Shown here piece after piece: positions 34,556-42,799 of a stretch of 64,000 nucleotides of DNA. Both the position numbers and the translations under genes were made by a program. The notes below the pieces were generated by a model. It worked only from the letters and a program-made list of their open reading frames with translations, did not search any database and had not been told where the DNA came from. This DNA comes from Pedococcus sp031456495 (GTDB lineage: Bacteria > Actinomycetota > Actinomycetes > Actinomycetales > Dermatophilaceae). The stretch is from the NCBI RefSeq assembly GCF_031456495.1, contig NZ_JAVDUW010000001.1, positions 1,550,001 to 1,614,000 on the forward strand. The letters run 5' to 3'. Numbering within the stretch: position 1 is the first letter of the stretch; each line of letters opens with the position of its first letter.

Positions 34556-35665
34556 TCAGCCCGCAGGCGGGTACTGCCAGGCGGTCACGTCCATGACCGC
34601 GCCCTCGACGACGTCGATGCGCGGCGCCGTGCCGTCGAGCGGGAGCCGTATCGGCGCCTTCGCGCCGGGCAACGTCACGGAAACGAGCTGTGGGCTCGTC
34701 GTGTCGGCCATGGCGCGGTAGCCCTTCCACGAGAGCGCGGCGACCGCCTCACCGCCCCTCGGGAGCAGCCCGATGCGCCGCGCCGGGACAACGGTGCCGT
34801 ATGCCGTCGTGGTCGACCGGCGCACGTCGACGCCGAGGTCTCGTCCCGCCTGGGCGAGCGCCACGGTCGGGAACCCCTCGACCCAGCAGGCGGTGTCGCT
34901 GCCGTTGCTGACGACCAGCGTGACCGCGGACGTGCCCATCGCCGAGTCCCAGCCGCGTGCCGACAGGGCGAGGTCGCCGGGCGTGCACGCCCTCGCTGCC
35001 GGCACGGCCCGGGGCTCATCGGTCGGGGCGGCCGAGGGCGACGGCATGGTCGGGACGGCCTCCGGCGTGGGCTCCACGACCGGCGGGCGGGAGGTCGGCG
35101 CGGCGAGGGCCGTCGGGTACAGGTCACGCTGCAGGGTCTCGAGGGCCGCCAGCCCCGGCGGGCTGGCGGCACCCACCAGGGCGGCCAGGAGGACGACGGC
35201 CCACCCGGTGGTCGCAGCGACCCGAAGGCCCCGCCGGTCGAGGCGCACGAGGCCCGCGACCACGGCTGCGGCACCAGCGGCCGCGCCGAGGACGAGGCCC
35301 GCCAGCAGCCAGCCCCACGAGTCGCCGCCGGGCCGTCCCGGGGCCGACCAGTGCACGGTGGCCGCCACCACCACGGTGGAGAGCACCACCGCCCCGACCG
35401 CCGCCAGCCCCGCGCCGAGCAGGGAGCCGAGGTCACCCGCCCGCCCGGACCCGCGGAGGCGCAGGTCGACCAGCCAGGCCAGGAGCAGCATGGCGGTGAC
35501 GCCTGCGGCGAGGAGGAGGGCGGACCCGCCGAACAGCCAGAAGGGCGCCGCCGCGAGCACTCCCACGGCGACCGCCGCAGCCCGGCCGGCTGCGGAGACC
35601 GCCACCCGCCACGTCCCCGCGCCGGGTCCGGCCACGACAGCCGCGACCGACCCCTCGTCCACCAC
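34556..35665 (-). CDS. Membrane protein with C-terminal DUF4232-like domain
   Basis: A 369-residue protein. The N-terminal about 170 residues hold four to five hydrophobic segments. A Pro/Thr-rich linker (about residues 190-225) leads to an extracytoplasmic domain resembling DUF4232: CTPGDLALSARGWDSAMGTSAVTLVVSNGSDTACWVEGFP, ending in the two-Cys pattern typical of the group. GTG 35665 is the first start; a ribosome site is not evident. It lies nine bases after the small membrane gene and converges on the RimK-like gene. Confidence 0.78.
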   Translation of the reverse strand: MVDEGSVAAVVAGPGAGTWRVAVSAAGRAAAVAVGVLAAAPFWLFGGSALLLAAGVTAMLLLAWLVDLRLRGSGRAGDLGSLLGAGLAAVGAVVLSTVVVAATVHWSAPGRPGGDSWGWLLAGLVLGAAAGAAAVVAGLVRLDRRGLRVAATTGWAVVLLAALVGAASPPGLAALETLQRDLYPTALAAPTSRPPVVEPTPEAVPTMPSPSAAPTDEPRAVPAARACTPGDLALSARGWDSAMGTSAVTLVVSNGSDTACWVEGFPTVALAQAGRDLGVDVRRSTTTAYGTVVPARRIGLLPRGGEAVAALSWKGYRAMADTTSPQLVSVTLPGAKAPIRLPLDGTAPRIDVVEGAVMDVTAWQYPPAG

Positions 35666-35674
35666 CGCGGGCGG

Positions 35675-35971
35675 TCAAACGGTCGCTGCACCCCCAGCCG
35701 CCCCGGGCTCGGCCGGGGCGCGGGGAGCGAGCCCCCGGCGGACCAGCGTCGCGAGGAGGCCGGCGATCAGGAGGGACGCGCACACGGCATACCACCACCC
35801 GAGCTGGCGCTGGGCGGCGACGTTCGCGACCTCGTCGCACAGTGCACGGTCTCGCTCGCAGGGGGTGTCACCCCAGACGGTCTGGTACCGGCCCCAGGAC
35901 CACCCGACGACGAGCATGCCGACGAGCCCGCCCGCGACGAGCAGCCTGCTCCCCCAACGCCCCCACGTCAT
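35675..35971 (-). CDS. Small two-span membrane protein
   Basis: A 98-residue protein with one hydrophobic segment near the N-terminus (about residues 8-25) and another at about 62-80. The loop between holds a Cys pair (CERDRALC) suited to a disulfide outside the cell. I recognise no family. It is upstream of, and probably co-transcribed with, the DUF4232 gene. Confidence 0.7.
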   Translation of the reverse strand: MTWGRWGSRLLVAGGLVGMLVVGWSWGRYQTVWGDTPCERDRALCDEVANVAAQRQLGWWYAVCASLLIAGLLATLVRRGLAPRAPAEPGAAGGAATV

Positions 35972-36023
35972 CGGGCCACCCTAGGCGACGTCGCGCCGGG
36001 CACTCCGCGCCGGGCACCCCGCG

Positions 36024-36698
36024 TCAGGCGGGCTGCAGCGACTGGGCCAGCAGCGAGTACCCCAGCCACTCCGGCACCTCGCGGCGCACCGATGCCGGGC
36101 CCTCGACCACCACCTGGCCCGAGCGCAGCGCCTGGGGCCAGACCAGCTCGCCGCGCCAGATGCGGGTCAGCGTCCGCAGGCTCGTCTCGAGCGTCGCGGT
36201 GACCTCGTGGCCGGGGTCGTAGTCGCACAGGTCGACCTCCCCGTGGGCCACGACGAGCCACCAGTGCGACACGGGCCGCGCCACGTCGTCGAAGGAGATC
36301 CGCAGGACGGTCCGCGAGCGCGGCCAGCGGTCGACCGGGATCGAGCGCCGGACGTCCCAGAGCAGCAGGTGGGGGTCGTAGTCCTCCTCGCCGAGGTCCC
36401 CGATCCAGCGAAGTCCCCACTGCCCCAACGTGTTCACGACCGGCTCCAGCTCGCGGCCGCAGTCGGTGAGCTCGTAGACGACCCGCTGCCCGCGCACCGA
36501 GCGGGCGACGATCCCGGCCCGCTCCAGCGACCGCAGCCGCTTGCTCAGCAGCGCCGGCGACATCTTCGGCACACCACGCCGCAGCTCGTTGAAGTGCGTG
36601 CTGCCCATGAGCAGCTCGCGCACGACGAGCAGGGTCCACCGCTCGTCGAGGACCTCCATGGCCTTGGCCACCGGGCAGAACTGGCCGTACGACGTCAT
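36024..36698 (-). CDS. HxlR-family winged-helix regulator with C-terminal extension
   Basis: A 224-residue regulator. The N-terminal HxlR domain (about residues 1-100) begins CPVAKAMEVLDERWTLLVVRELL and includes HFNELRRGVPKMSPALLSKRLRSLE. The Cys at residue 8 can be redox-active in this family. The remaining residues resemble an SCP2/sterol-binding-like fold, giving a possible ligand domain. It is divergent from the methyltransferase gene and probably represses it. Confidence 0.88.
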   Translation of the reverse strand: MTSYGQFCPVAKAMEVLDERWTLLVVRELLMGSTHFNELRRGVPKMSPALLSKRLRSLERAGIVARSVRGQRVVYELTDCGRELEPVVNTLGQWGLRWIGDLGEEDYDPHLLLWDVRRSIPVDRWPRSRTVLRISFDDVARPVSHWWLVVAHGEVDLCDYDPGHEVTATLETSLRTLTRIWRGELVWPQALRSGQVVVEGPASVRREVPEWLGYSLLAQSLQPA

Positions 36699-36857
36699 CG
36701 CGCACACTCCTCGGCTCGTGCCCACCAGTAGACGCCCGGCGGCGAGCCCCCGGCTAGTACAGATCGAGAACTGCTCCCGGTACACATCCGGCACTGGAGC
36801 GGGCCTGGGCCCCGGCCGCACGCTGGTCCGGCAGGACGGACCAGCGAGGAGAACACC

Positions 36858-37706
36858 ATGACTGCACAGACCGGCACCGCCGGGACCACCACCACCACCG
36901 CCGTCGACGACACGGCGCTCAAGGCCGCCCACCGCGCCCTGTGGGCGCTCGGCGACTACCCCGCCGTCGCGTCCGAGGTCATCGCCGCGCTCGGGCCGCG
37001 GCTCGTCGCCGCCGCGGGGATCGGGCCCGGCCACCGGGTGCTCGACGTCGCCGCGGGCTCGGGCAACGTCGCCGTCCCGGCCGCCGCAACGGGCGCCGCC
37101 GTGACCGCGAGCGACCTGACGCCCGAGCTGCTCGACGCCGGCCGGGCCCTGGCACGCGAGGCGGGGGTCGAGCTCGCGTGGGAGGTCGGTGACGCCGAGC
37201 GCCTGCCGTACGACGACGCCACCTTCGACGCCGTCACCTCGTGCGTCGGCGTGATGTTCGCGCCGCACCACCAGCCCGCCGCCGACGAGCTGCTGCGGGT
37301 CTGCCGCCCGGGCGGCCGCGTGGCACTGGTCAACTGGACGCCCGCAGGTTTTATCGGGCAGATGTTCGCGACGATGAAGCCGTATGCCGCGCCGCCGCCG
37401 CCCGGAGCCCAGCCCCCGCCGCTGTGGGGCGACGAGGACCACGTCCGCGAGCTGTTCGGCGACCGGGTCACGGGCCTGGAAGCCGTGCGCGAGGAGCTGC
37501 CGGTCGACCGGTTCGCCGACGGTGGCGAGTTCCGCGACTTCTTCAAGGCGTACTACGGCCCGACGATCGCGACCTACCGCCGCATCGCCGACGACCCCGA
37601 CCAGGTGGCCGCCCTCGACACCGCCCTGGCGGAGCTCGGCGACCGGCACCTCGACGACGGCGTCATGCCCTGGGAGTACCTGCTCGTGACGGCCACCCGC
37701 CGCTGA
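36858..37706 (+). CDS. Class I SAM-dependent methyltransferase
   Basis: A 282-residue methyltransferase. SAM motif I is VLDVAAGSGNVAVPAAATGA (about residues 59-78), with acidic motif II SDLTPELLDAG, and VGDAERLPYDDATFDAVTS following. The acceptor cannot be given. The 159-base gap to the HxlR gene contains GTACAGATCGAGAACTG (36757-36773) and a second GTAC at 36780, which may be operator sequence. A hairpin follows the stop. Confidence 0.88.
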   Translation: MTAQTGTAGTTTTTAVDDTALKAAHRALWALGDYPAVASEVIAALGPRLVAAAGIGPGHRVLDVAAGSGNVAVPAAATGAAVTASDLTPELLDAGRALAREAGVELAWEVGDAERLPYDDATFDAVTSCVGVMFAPHHQPAADELLRVCRPGGRVALVNWTPAGFIGQMFATMKPYAAPPPPGAQPPPLWGDEDHVRELFGDRVTGLEAVREELPVDRFADGGEFRDFFKAYYGPTIATYRRIADDPDQVAALDTALAELGDRHLDDGVMPWEYLLVTATRR

Positions 37707-37723
37707 ACGGTCCCGGGCACCAC

Positions 37724-37773
37724 GGTCTTTGAGCGGTCGCAGCGGTCCTGACCACCGGGATCGCTCAAAGACC
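37724..37773. terminator. Bidirectional hairpin between methyltransferase and RelA/SpoT gene
   Basis: GGTCTTTGAGCG (37724-37735) pairs exactly with CGCTCAAAGACC (37762-37773); the interior CGGTC/GACCACCG adds more stem. It starts 18 bases after the methyltransferase stop and lies 19 bases before the convergent gene's stop, so it can serve both. Confidence 0.75.
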
Positions 37774-37791
37774 CGCTGAGGGGGCAGCGGG

Positions 37792-38784
37792 TCAGGCGCG
37801 GAGCTTCTCCAGCCTGGCCCGCAGCGCCGCCTCGCGGTGGGCGTTGCCGTGCAGGCCGATGTACCGCTGGCCGAAGACGGCGAGCAGGGCGTCGTCGAGC
37901 CGGCGGACGGCGGCCGGCGCGTGCCGGTACCCCATCCGCGCGGTGATGCCGTCGACGTCGATCGAGCGCAGCAGCCCCGCCAGCTCGTCGAGCGAGGTGA
38001 TGCCCAGCTCGAGCAGCAGCCCCGAGATCCACGCGTAGTGGTCGGTCCGCGACCAGCGCGCGCCCTGGAACTGGCCCGCGAGGAACGTCGCGAGGTCGGC
38101 GGCGCTGATCCGCGGGTCGTCCTGCCCGGTCGGCACCTGCTGGCCCTCCATGCTCGCCTGCAGCCGGTCACGGATCTCCGAGAACTCCCGGTCGGCCAGC
38201 TCGAGCAGCCCCGCGGCCAGCGTGAACCGGCGGTCGAGGTCGGGCACGTGCTCCTGCGGCACCGTGCCCTTGTAGCGGATGTCGTGCTCGAACTCCGCCC
38301 ACGCGTGCTGGAGGATCGTGCGCACCTGCACCGAGGCGGTGCGCCCCTTGAGCCCCTCGTATGCCGGGGGCAGCGCCTTGAGCGGGTCGGGTGCCACGAG
38401 CAGGTGCCGGCTGGCATACCCGAACCGTCCCTGGCGGGCGGTCTCGCGACCCATGTCGCGGTCGTCGATCACGCTGAACTGGTCGGCGAGGACGTCGGCC
38501 ACGGCCGTGACATCACCGCGCAGGTAGGTGACCACCCGGACGCCGATCTGGTCGGTGACGTCCTTGAGCGGGTCGGCGTAGACCGGCTGGCCGTCGACCG
38601 TGCGCGCCGCCTTGGCCGCGAACGACTCCACGCTCTTGGTGCGGCCGGTCACGCTCAGGTAGTTGATGCCCGCGTCGTCGAGCAGCTCGCGCACGAGCGC
38701 GGTGAAGCCCTCGGTGACCTCGACCAGCCCGGGCCGGAGCACGGCATACCGCTGGACGGGGTCGTCTCGCTGCTCGTCGCTCAC
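37792..38784 (-). CDS. RelA/SpoT-domain alarmone synthetase (small synthetase type)
   Basis: A 330-residue protein with a (p)ppGpp synthetase domain only (about residues 20-215): VTGRTKSVESFAAKA, DQIGVRVVTYLRGDV, RFGYASRHLLV and VQVRTILQHAWAEFEHDIRYKG. No HD hydrolase, TGS or ACT domain is present, so it resembles a stand-alone small synthetase. The C-terminal about 110 residues (GARWSRTDHYAWISGLLLELG onwards) are an extra helical domain, a likely place for regulation. It lies nine bases after the DinB gene. Confidence 0.88.
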   Translation of the reverse strand: MSDEQRDDPVQRYAVLRPGLVEVTEGFTALVRELLDDAGINYLSVTGRTKSVESFAAKAARTVDGQPVYADPLKDVTDQIGVRVVTYLRGDVTAVADVLADQFSVIDDRDMGRETARQGRFGYASRHLLVAPDPLKALPPAYEGLKGRTASVQVRTILQHAWAEFEHDIRYKGTVPQEHVPDLDRRFTLAAGLLELADREFSEIRDRLQASMEGQQVPTGQDDPRISAADLATFLAGQFQGARWSRTDHYAWISGLLLELGITSLDELAGLLRSIDVDGITARMGYRHAPAAVRRLDDALLAVFGQRYIGLHGNAHREAALRARLEKLRA

Positions 38785-38793
38785 CCCGACAGG

Positions 38794-39354
38794 CTATTGG
38801 CCCGTGCGCCCGTCGATCCGCTCCCGGATCAGGTCGGCGTGGCCGCAGTGCCGCGCGTACTCCTCGATGAGGTGCACGAGCAGCTCGCGCAGGGTGATCG
38901 GGTCGCGGGTCGGGTGCTGGCTGACGATGTCGAGACTGTCCGCCCGGTCGACGAACTGCTCGGCGTGGGCCACCTCGCGACGCCACGCCTCCCACGCCTC
39001 GGTCACGACCGCGTCGTCCGCGACCGCGCCGTCGAAGTCAGCGTCCCGGTCCTGGTCCTTGCCCCACAGGCGCGGGATCTCGTTGCCCTCCATGGTGATC
39101 CGGAACCACACCTGCTCGACGTGGGCCAGGTGCCGCAGGAGTCCCAGCAGCGACATGGTCGACGGCTCCACCGACCGGCGCGCCATCTGCTCGGCGTCGA
39201 GGCCGTCGCACTTGAGCTCGAACGTCATCCGGAAGTGGCGCAGGTATTCGAGCAGGACGCTGCGCTCGTCGGTCGCCGAGCTGCCCGCCGCCGCCCTGGG
39301 GTCGTCCTCGGGGTCGACCCACAGGTCGGGGAACTTCTTCGCCTCGGAAGCCAT
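38794..39354 (-). CDS. DinB-family protein (DUF664 type)
   Basis: A 186-residue four-helix-bundle protein. Landmark residues are the metal-binding His in LRHLAHVEQVWF (about residue 85) and HLIEEYARHCGHADLIRE near the C-terminus. DinB-like proteins use mycothiol or bacillithiol as co-substrate in some cases, which fits an actinobacterium. ATG 39354 begins the domain. It is nine bases from the alarmone synthetase gene. Confidence 0.9.
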   Translation of the reverse strand: MASEAKKFPDLWVDPEDDPRAAAGSSATDERSVLLEYLRHFRMTFELKCDGLDAEQMARRSVEPSTMSLLGLLRHLAHVEQVWFRITMEGNEIPRLWGKDQDRDADFDGAVADDAVVTEAWEAWRREVAHAEQFVDRADSLDIVSQHPTRDPITLRELLVHLIEEYARHCGHADLIRERIDGRTGQ

Positions 39355-39367
39355 GGTCGGCATCCTC

Positions 39368-40282
39368 TCAGCGCAGGCGGGTGGCGAGGAGGGCGGCCAG
39401 CCGGTCCATCTGCTGCACGTGCGCGGAGTCGCCGTCGGTCTGGAGCACCGCCGGGCCGTCACCCGCGGTGATGATGGCCACGGCATACCCACCGACGATG
39501 CCCATCTGGCGGGTCTCGGTGTCCGCGCGCAGCCAGCCACCCTTGAACGACCCGGCCCCGATCCGGCCGAGCCCCCACCGGTGCGCCGCGATGGGGTGCA
39601 TCTGGCCGAGCAGGAAGGCGCTGGCCTCCGGGGAGACGACGCGGCCGGAGTGCAGGGCCGTCATGAAGCGCAGCTGCTGGCGCACCGTCCACTGCATCGA
39701 GCCCTGCGAGGTGTCGGGGGCCGAGGTCGTGGTGTCGCCGATGCTGCGCAGGACGCGGTCGATGGCGGGGCCGGGCCGGCCGGGGATCTCGTTCCGGATG
39801 GCCACGACGGCGTCGCCGTCGGAGGCGGTGAGGGCGGCCTTGATCCAGCCGCGCTCCCGGGCGGGGATGCGGCTCGGGTCGCCGTCGACGACGGTGTCGA
39901 GGTACGCCGCAACGACGAGGACCTTCGACGTCGACCAGGCGCGGTAGCTGGGGACCGAGCCCTCGACGTGCACGTCGGCGGGGTTCGAGAGCGGGGCCCA
40001 GGCGATCGCGTTGCGGGTGTTGCCGCGCAGGCTGGTGAGGCCGGTCGCGGAAGGCTTCGGGGTCGTCGCCCGCGAGGTGGGCTTCACGGTCGGCCGGGGC
40101 TTCGCCGTGGTGGTCGCCCTGGTCGTCGCAGGACTGGTCGTCGTCGTGGTGGGGGACGTCGCGCTCGTCGTGCCGTCCGGGGTGGTCGGCCCGGCCGTCG
40201 TGGTGCGGGACGTCCGGTCGGTCGCCTGGGCACACCCCGTCACCAGGACGAGGACCAGCCCGAGCCAGAGCGTGCGACGCAT
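39368..40282 (-). CDS. Secreted lipoprotein, class-A-beta-lactamase-like serine hydrolase
   Basis: A 304-residue lipoprotein: short N-terminus, hydrophobic stretch and lipobox LVTGC (Cys17). A Thr/Pro/Ser-rich linker (about residues 21-80) keeps the domain off the membrane. The catalytic S-x-x-K is S117-T-S-K120, followed by ASDGD as the second motif and KGGW in place of KTG. It resembles penicillin-interacting hydrolases rather than true beta-lactamases, so resistance is not implied. It lies 13 bases upstream of the DinB gene. Confidence 0.83.
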   Translation of the reverse strand: MRRTLWLGLVLVLVTGCAQATDRTSRTTTAGPTTPDGTTSATSPTTTTTSPATTRATTTAKPRPTVKPTSRATTPKPSATGLTSLRGNTRNAIAWAPLSNPADVHVEGSVPSYRAWSTSKVLVVAAYLDTVVDGDPSRIPARERGWIKAALTASDGDAVVAIRNEIPGRPGPAIDRVLRSIGDTTTSAPDTSQGSMQWTVRQQLRFMTALHSGRVVSPEASAFLLGQMHPIAAHRWGLGRIGAGSFKGGWLRADTETRQMGIVGGYAVAIITAGDGPAVLQTDGDSAHVQQMDRLAALLATRLR

Positions 40283-40323
40283 CCGACGACGATAGACGCC
40301 CCACCCACCCCGCGGGGCCTGCG

Positions 40324-40396
40324 CGCGAAACGGCAGTTGCGTGCGTGAAACGGGACTGCGGGACTGCCGTTTCACGTCAGCAACTGCCGTGTCGCG
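40324..40396. repeat. Nested inverted repeat, copy B of an intergenic element
   Basis: Outer arms 40324-40340 (CGCGAAACGGCAGTTGC) and 40380-40396 pair with one mismatch; inner arms CGTGAAACGG (40344-40353) and CCGTTTCACG (40367-40376) pair perfectly. The sequence clearly matches the element at 18901-18971. It lies between a minus-strand gene start and a minus-strand gene stop, so it probably terminates only the serine-hydrolase upstream region's incoming transcription; a GTATGCCG copy lies 22 bases after it. Confidence 0.85.
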
Positions 40397-40454
40397 GGGC
40401 CAGCGGGTGGCTGTGACGTATGCCGGGCACGCGCCCGGACAGGGTCTGGGCGCC

Positions 40455-41204
40455 TCAGGTTGCCTTGAGGGTGCGGGCGAAGAGCGCCTCGAGCTCGGTG
40501 AACATGCGCTCGGTGGCGGCCTCGTCGTACATAGAGGTGTCCGACATCGAGTACCCGTGCGCAGCGCCCGGGAAGACCTCGTTGCTCGCGGTGAGCCCGG
40601 CGTCGGACAGCGCCGCCCCGAGCTTCTCGACCTGCTCCGGCGGCATCGAGCCGTCGTTGTCGGCGTGCCCGAAGACGTACTCGGCCCGGGCCGTCGCCAG
40701 GGACAGGTGCGGGCTGTCCGGGGCGTCGGTCGCCAGGGCGCCGCCGTGGAAGCCGCCCACCGCGGCATACCGCTGGTCCAGGCCCGACGCACGGATGGCG
40801 AGGCGCGCCCCCATGCAGAAGCCGACCGTGCCGAACGGGCCGCGCGGGTCCACGCCCTCGAGCCCGGCCAGGGTGTCGGTCCAGACGCGGAGGTCGGCCT
40901 CGGCGCGGGGAGCGGTGATCGCCTCGATGCGCGGGCCGGTGTGGGCGAAGAAGGCCTCCCGAGCGCCCGGCTGGCGCAGGTCGGTGGTGGGGCTCGTCTC
41001 GGCGGCGGTGCCGCTGCGGTAGAGCACGTTGGGGGCGAGCACGACGTAGCCCCACGAGGCGATGCGGTCGGCCATCTCGGCGATCCGCGGCCGCAGCCCG
41101 ATCGCGTCGATGAAGAAGAGCACGCCGGGTCCGCTGCCGCTGTCGGGGCGGGCGACGTACGCCTCGGCCGGTCCGTCGGGGGCGTCGATGGTGACGAGGT
41201 CCAT
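40455..41204 (-). CDS. Dienelactone hydrolase family protein
   Basis: A 249-residue alpha/beta hydrolase. The Cys nucleophile lies in GFCMG (Cys130), with Asp in HADNDGSMP and His in GAAHGYSM. FFIDAIGLRPRI at about residues 30-41 is typical of the dienelactone hydrolase group. Substrates range from dienelactones to simple esters; the operon context gives no clue. It lies apart from its neighbours, with 113 bases of gap upstream. Confidence 0.9.
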   Translation of the reverse strand: MDLVTIDAPDGPAEAYVARPDSGSGPGVLFFIDAIGLRPRIAEMADRIASWGYVVLAPNVLYRSGTAAETSPTTDLRQPGAREAFFAHTGPRIEAITAPRAEADLRVWTDTLAGLEGVDPRGPFGTVGFCMGARLAIRASGLDQRYAAVGGFHGGALATDAPDSPHLSLATARAEYVFGHADNDGSMPPEQVEKLGAALSDAGLTASNEVFPGAAHGYSMSDTSMYDEAATERMFTELEALFARTLKAT

Positions 41205-41317
41205 GGGTCGCACGCTAACCCGCGAACCCGGGACGCGCCGATCGGCCCCCGGTCGGCCGCCGCACCCGGACCGACGGTCCAGGCGGGACGTGCCGGCCGC
41301 CCGCGCGGAGGGCGCGA

Positions 41318-42226
41318 TCAGGCGACTGGCGAGCCGAACCGGGCGACGTGGTGCCACACCTTCTTGAGGTCCTGCGGGTCTTCGCTCCCGGCCCGCACGG
41401 CGTCGCCGACGACCGCCGCGTCGAGGACCCCGTCGCGCGCCACCCGGCGGCCGACCTCGACGACGTGCGGCCCGCGGAAGTCGTGGTGCCGCTCGAGCTC
41501 GTCGACGGTGAGGCGCCGCCCCTCGTGCCACTCGACGGGTATGCCGAGGGCCTGCGCCTGCGCCTCGGTCGCCGTCCCGCGGTGGGCCGGGTCGAGCACG
41601 AGCGCCTCGACATCGGTCGCCAGCGCCACCGGGCCGTGCACGTGCGCCTCGACGTAGTCGTCGAGGACCCCGCCCTCGCTGAGCTCGAGGGCGTCGGTGA
41701 GCGGGCGGGCGTCGAAGGCGTCGGCGAGGGGCAGCAGGTCGAACCGCCGGGCCGTCCCGAAGTCGACCGGCTCGAACACCGAGTCCGGGAAGCAGAACGT
41801 CGCCCGGTCCAGGACGTGCTCGGCCAGCCGCAGGTGCGCCGAGCCGAACCGCAGCGAGCCGCCGGTGGGGCGGCGCCGGTGGTTGAGCGCGCCGTACCGG
41901 GGGCGCTCGGCGGCGGGGGCGTCGTCGTACGCGTGCCCGAAGATCCGCTGCTCCCACCGCCACCGGTTGCCGCCGGGGTGCGCGGTGAGGCCGCCGTTGC
42001 TGGTCCCGGTCTCGAACTGCGACCGGTAGACGCCGTCGCGCGCCAGGTGCTCCAGCACCGTCAGGCCGTGGGAGACGCGGTCGGGGTGGAAGTTCACCGT
42101 CACCCGCAGGCTCCGGTCGAGCGGCGGACCCTGGGCGAGTCCGTCGACGTGCGCGACGGCCGCCCTCGCCCACCGGCTCGCCCCGACCGCCCCCGCGGCC
42201 TCCCCGAGCGTCTCCCCCTGCGTCAT
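41318..42226 (-). CDS. DUF3626 domain protein
   Basis: A 302-residue protein that I recognise as DUF3626-like: VTVNFHPDRVSHGLTVLEHLARDGVYRSQFETGTSNGG near the N-terminus, then RPRYGALNHRRRPTGGSLRFGSAHLRL, then VEAHVHGPVAL. The conserved His and Arg residues hint at an enzyme, but the activity is not known. ATG 42226 is the natural start; the longer in-frame reading runs through the divergent genes. It is divergent from the PPOX gene. Confidence 0.8.
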   Translation of the reverse strand: MTQGETLGEAAGAVGASRWARAAVAHVDGLAQGPPLDRSLRVTVNFHPDRVSHGLTVLEHLARDGVYRSQFETGTSNGGLTAHPGGNRWRWEQRIFGHAYDDAPAAERPRYGALNHRRRPTGGSLRFGSAHLRLAEHVLDRATFCFPDSVFEPVDFGTARRFDLLPLADAFDARPLTDALELSEGGVLDDYVEAHVHGPVALATDVEALVLDPAHRGTATEAQAQALGIPVEWHEGRRLTVDELERHHDFRGPHVVEVGRRVARDGVLDAAVVGDAVRAGSEDPQDLKKVWHHVARFGSPVA

Positions 42227-42283
42227 GCCGGCATTGTGGCCCACCGCCCGGCGTCGCGGCGCACGCTGTGGCACGGTGGCCGG

Positions 42284-42721
42284 GTGAGCACCGACGACCA
42301 GCCGCTGTGGGACCTGCTCGGCACGACGCGACGGGCGGTCCTCGCCACGATCCGCGGCAACGGCCGCCCGCAGCTGTCCAACGTGGGCTACCTCTGGGAC
42401 CCCTCCGCCCGCACGGCACTCGTCTCGGTCACCGACGACCGGGCCAAGACGCGCAACCTGCGCCGTGACCCGCGCGCCAGCCTCATGGTGACGACGCCGG
42501 ACCTCGGGGCGTATGCCGTGGCGGAGGCCACCGCCGAGCTCGGCCTCGTGGCTGCCGCCCCGGACGACGAGACGGTCGACACCCTGGTCGACCACTACCG
42601 CGCCCTCAACGGCGAGCACCCGGACTGGGCCGACTTCCGGGCCGCGATGGTCCGCGAGCACCGGCTCCTCGTCACCCTGCGCGTCGACCGCGTGTACGGC
42701 TGGGCGCCGTCCGGCGGCTGA
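42284..42721 (+). CDS. PPOX-class F420-dependent enzyme
   Basis: A 145-residue split-barrel flavin/F420-binding protein. The start RRAVLATIRGNGRPQLSNVGYLWD is typical of the PPOX-class F420-dependent group, with TDDRAKTRNLRRDPRASL for the cofactor phosphate. F420 use is inferred from the subfamily. The GTG at 42284 is in an ideal place 57 bases after the divergent gene's start. Confidence 0.88.
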   Translation: MSTDDQPLWDLLGTTRRAVLATIRGNGRPQLSNVGYLWDPSARTALVSVTDDRAKTRNLRRDPRASLMVTTPDLGAYAVAEATAELGLVAAAPDDETVDTLVDHYRALNGEHPDWADFRAAMVREHRLLVTLRVDRVYGWAPSGG

Positions 42722-42799
42722 GCCTCGCACCGAGGTCACCCCCGCGCCCGACTGCACGCCCCGACGAGCGACCCGGGCCGGGCACGACACAATGCCCGG

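Noticed and set aside
39368..40282. Naming the serine hydrolase a beta-lactamase
   Set aside because: It lacks the KTG box in the usual form and the omega-loop Glu was not found; resistance would be over-read.
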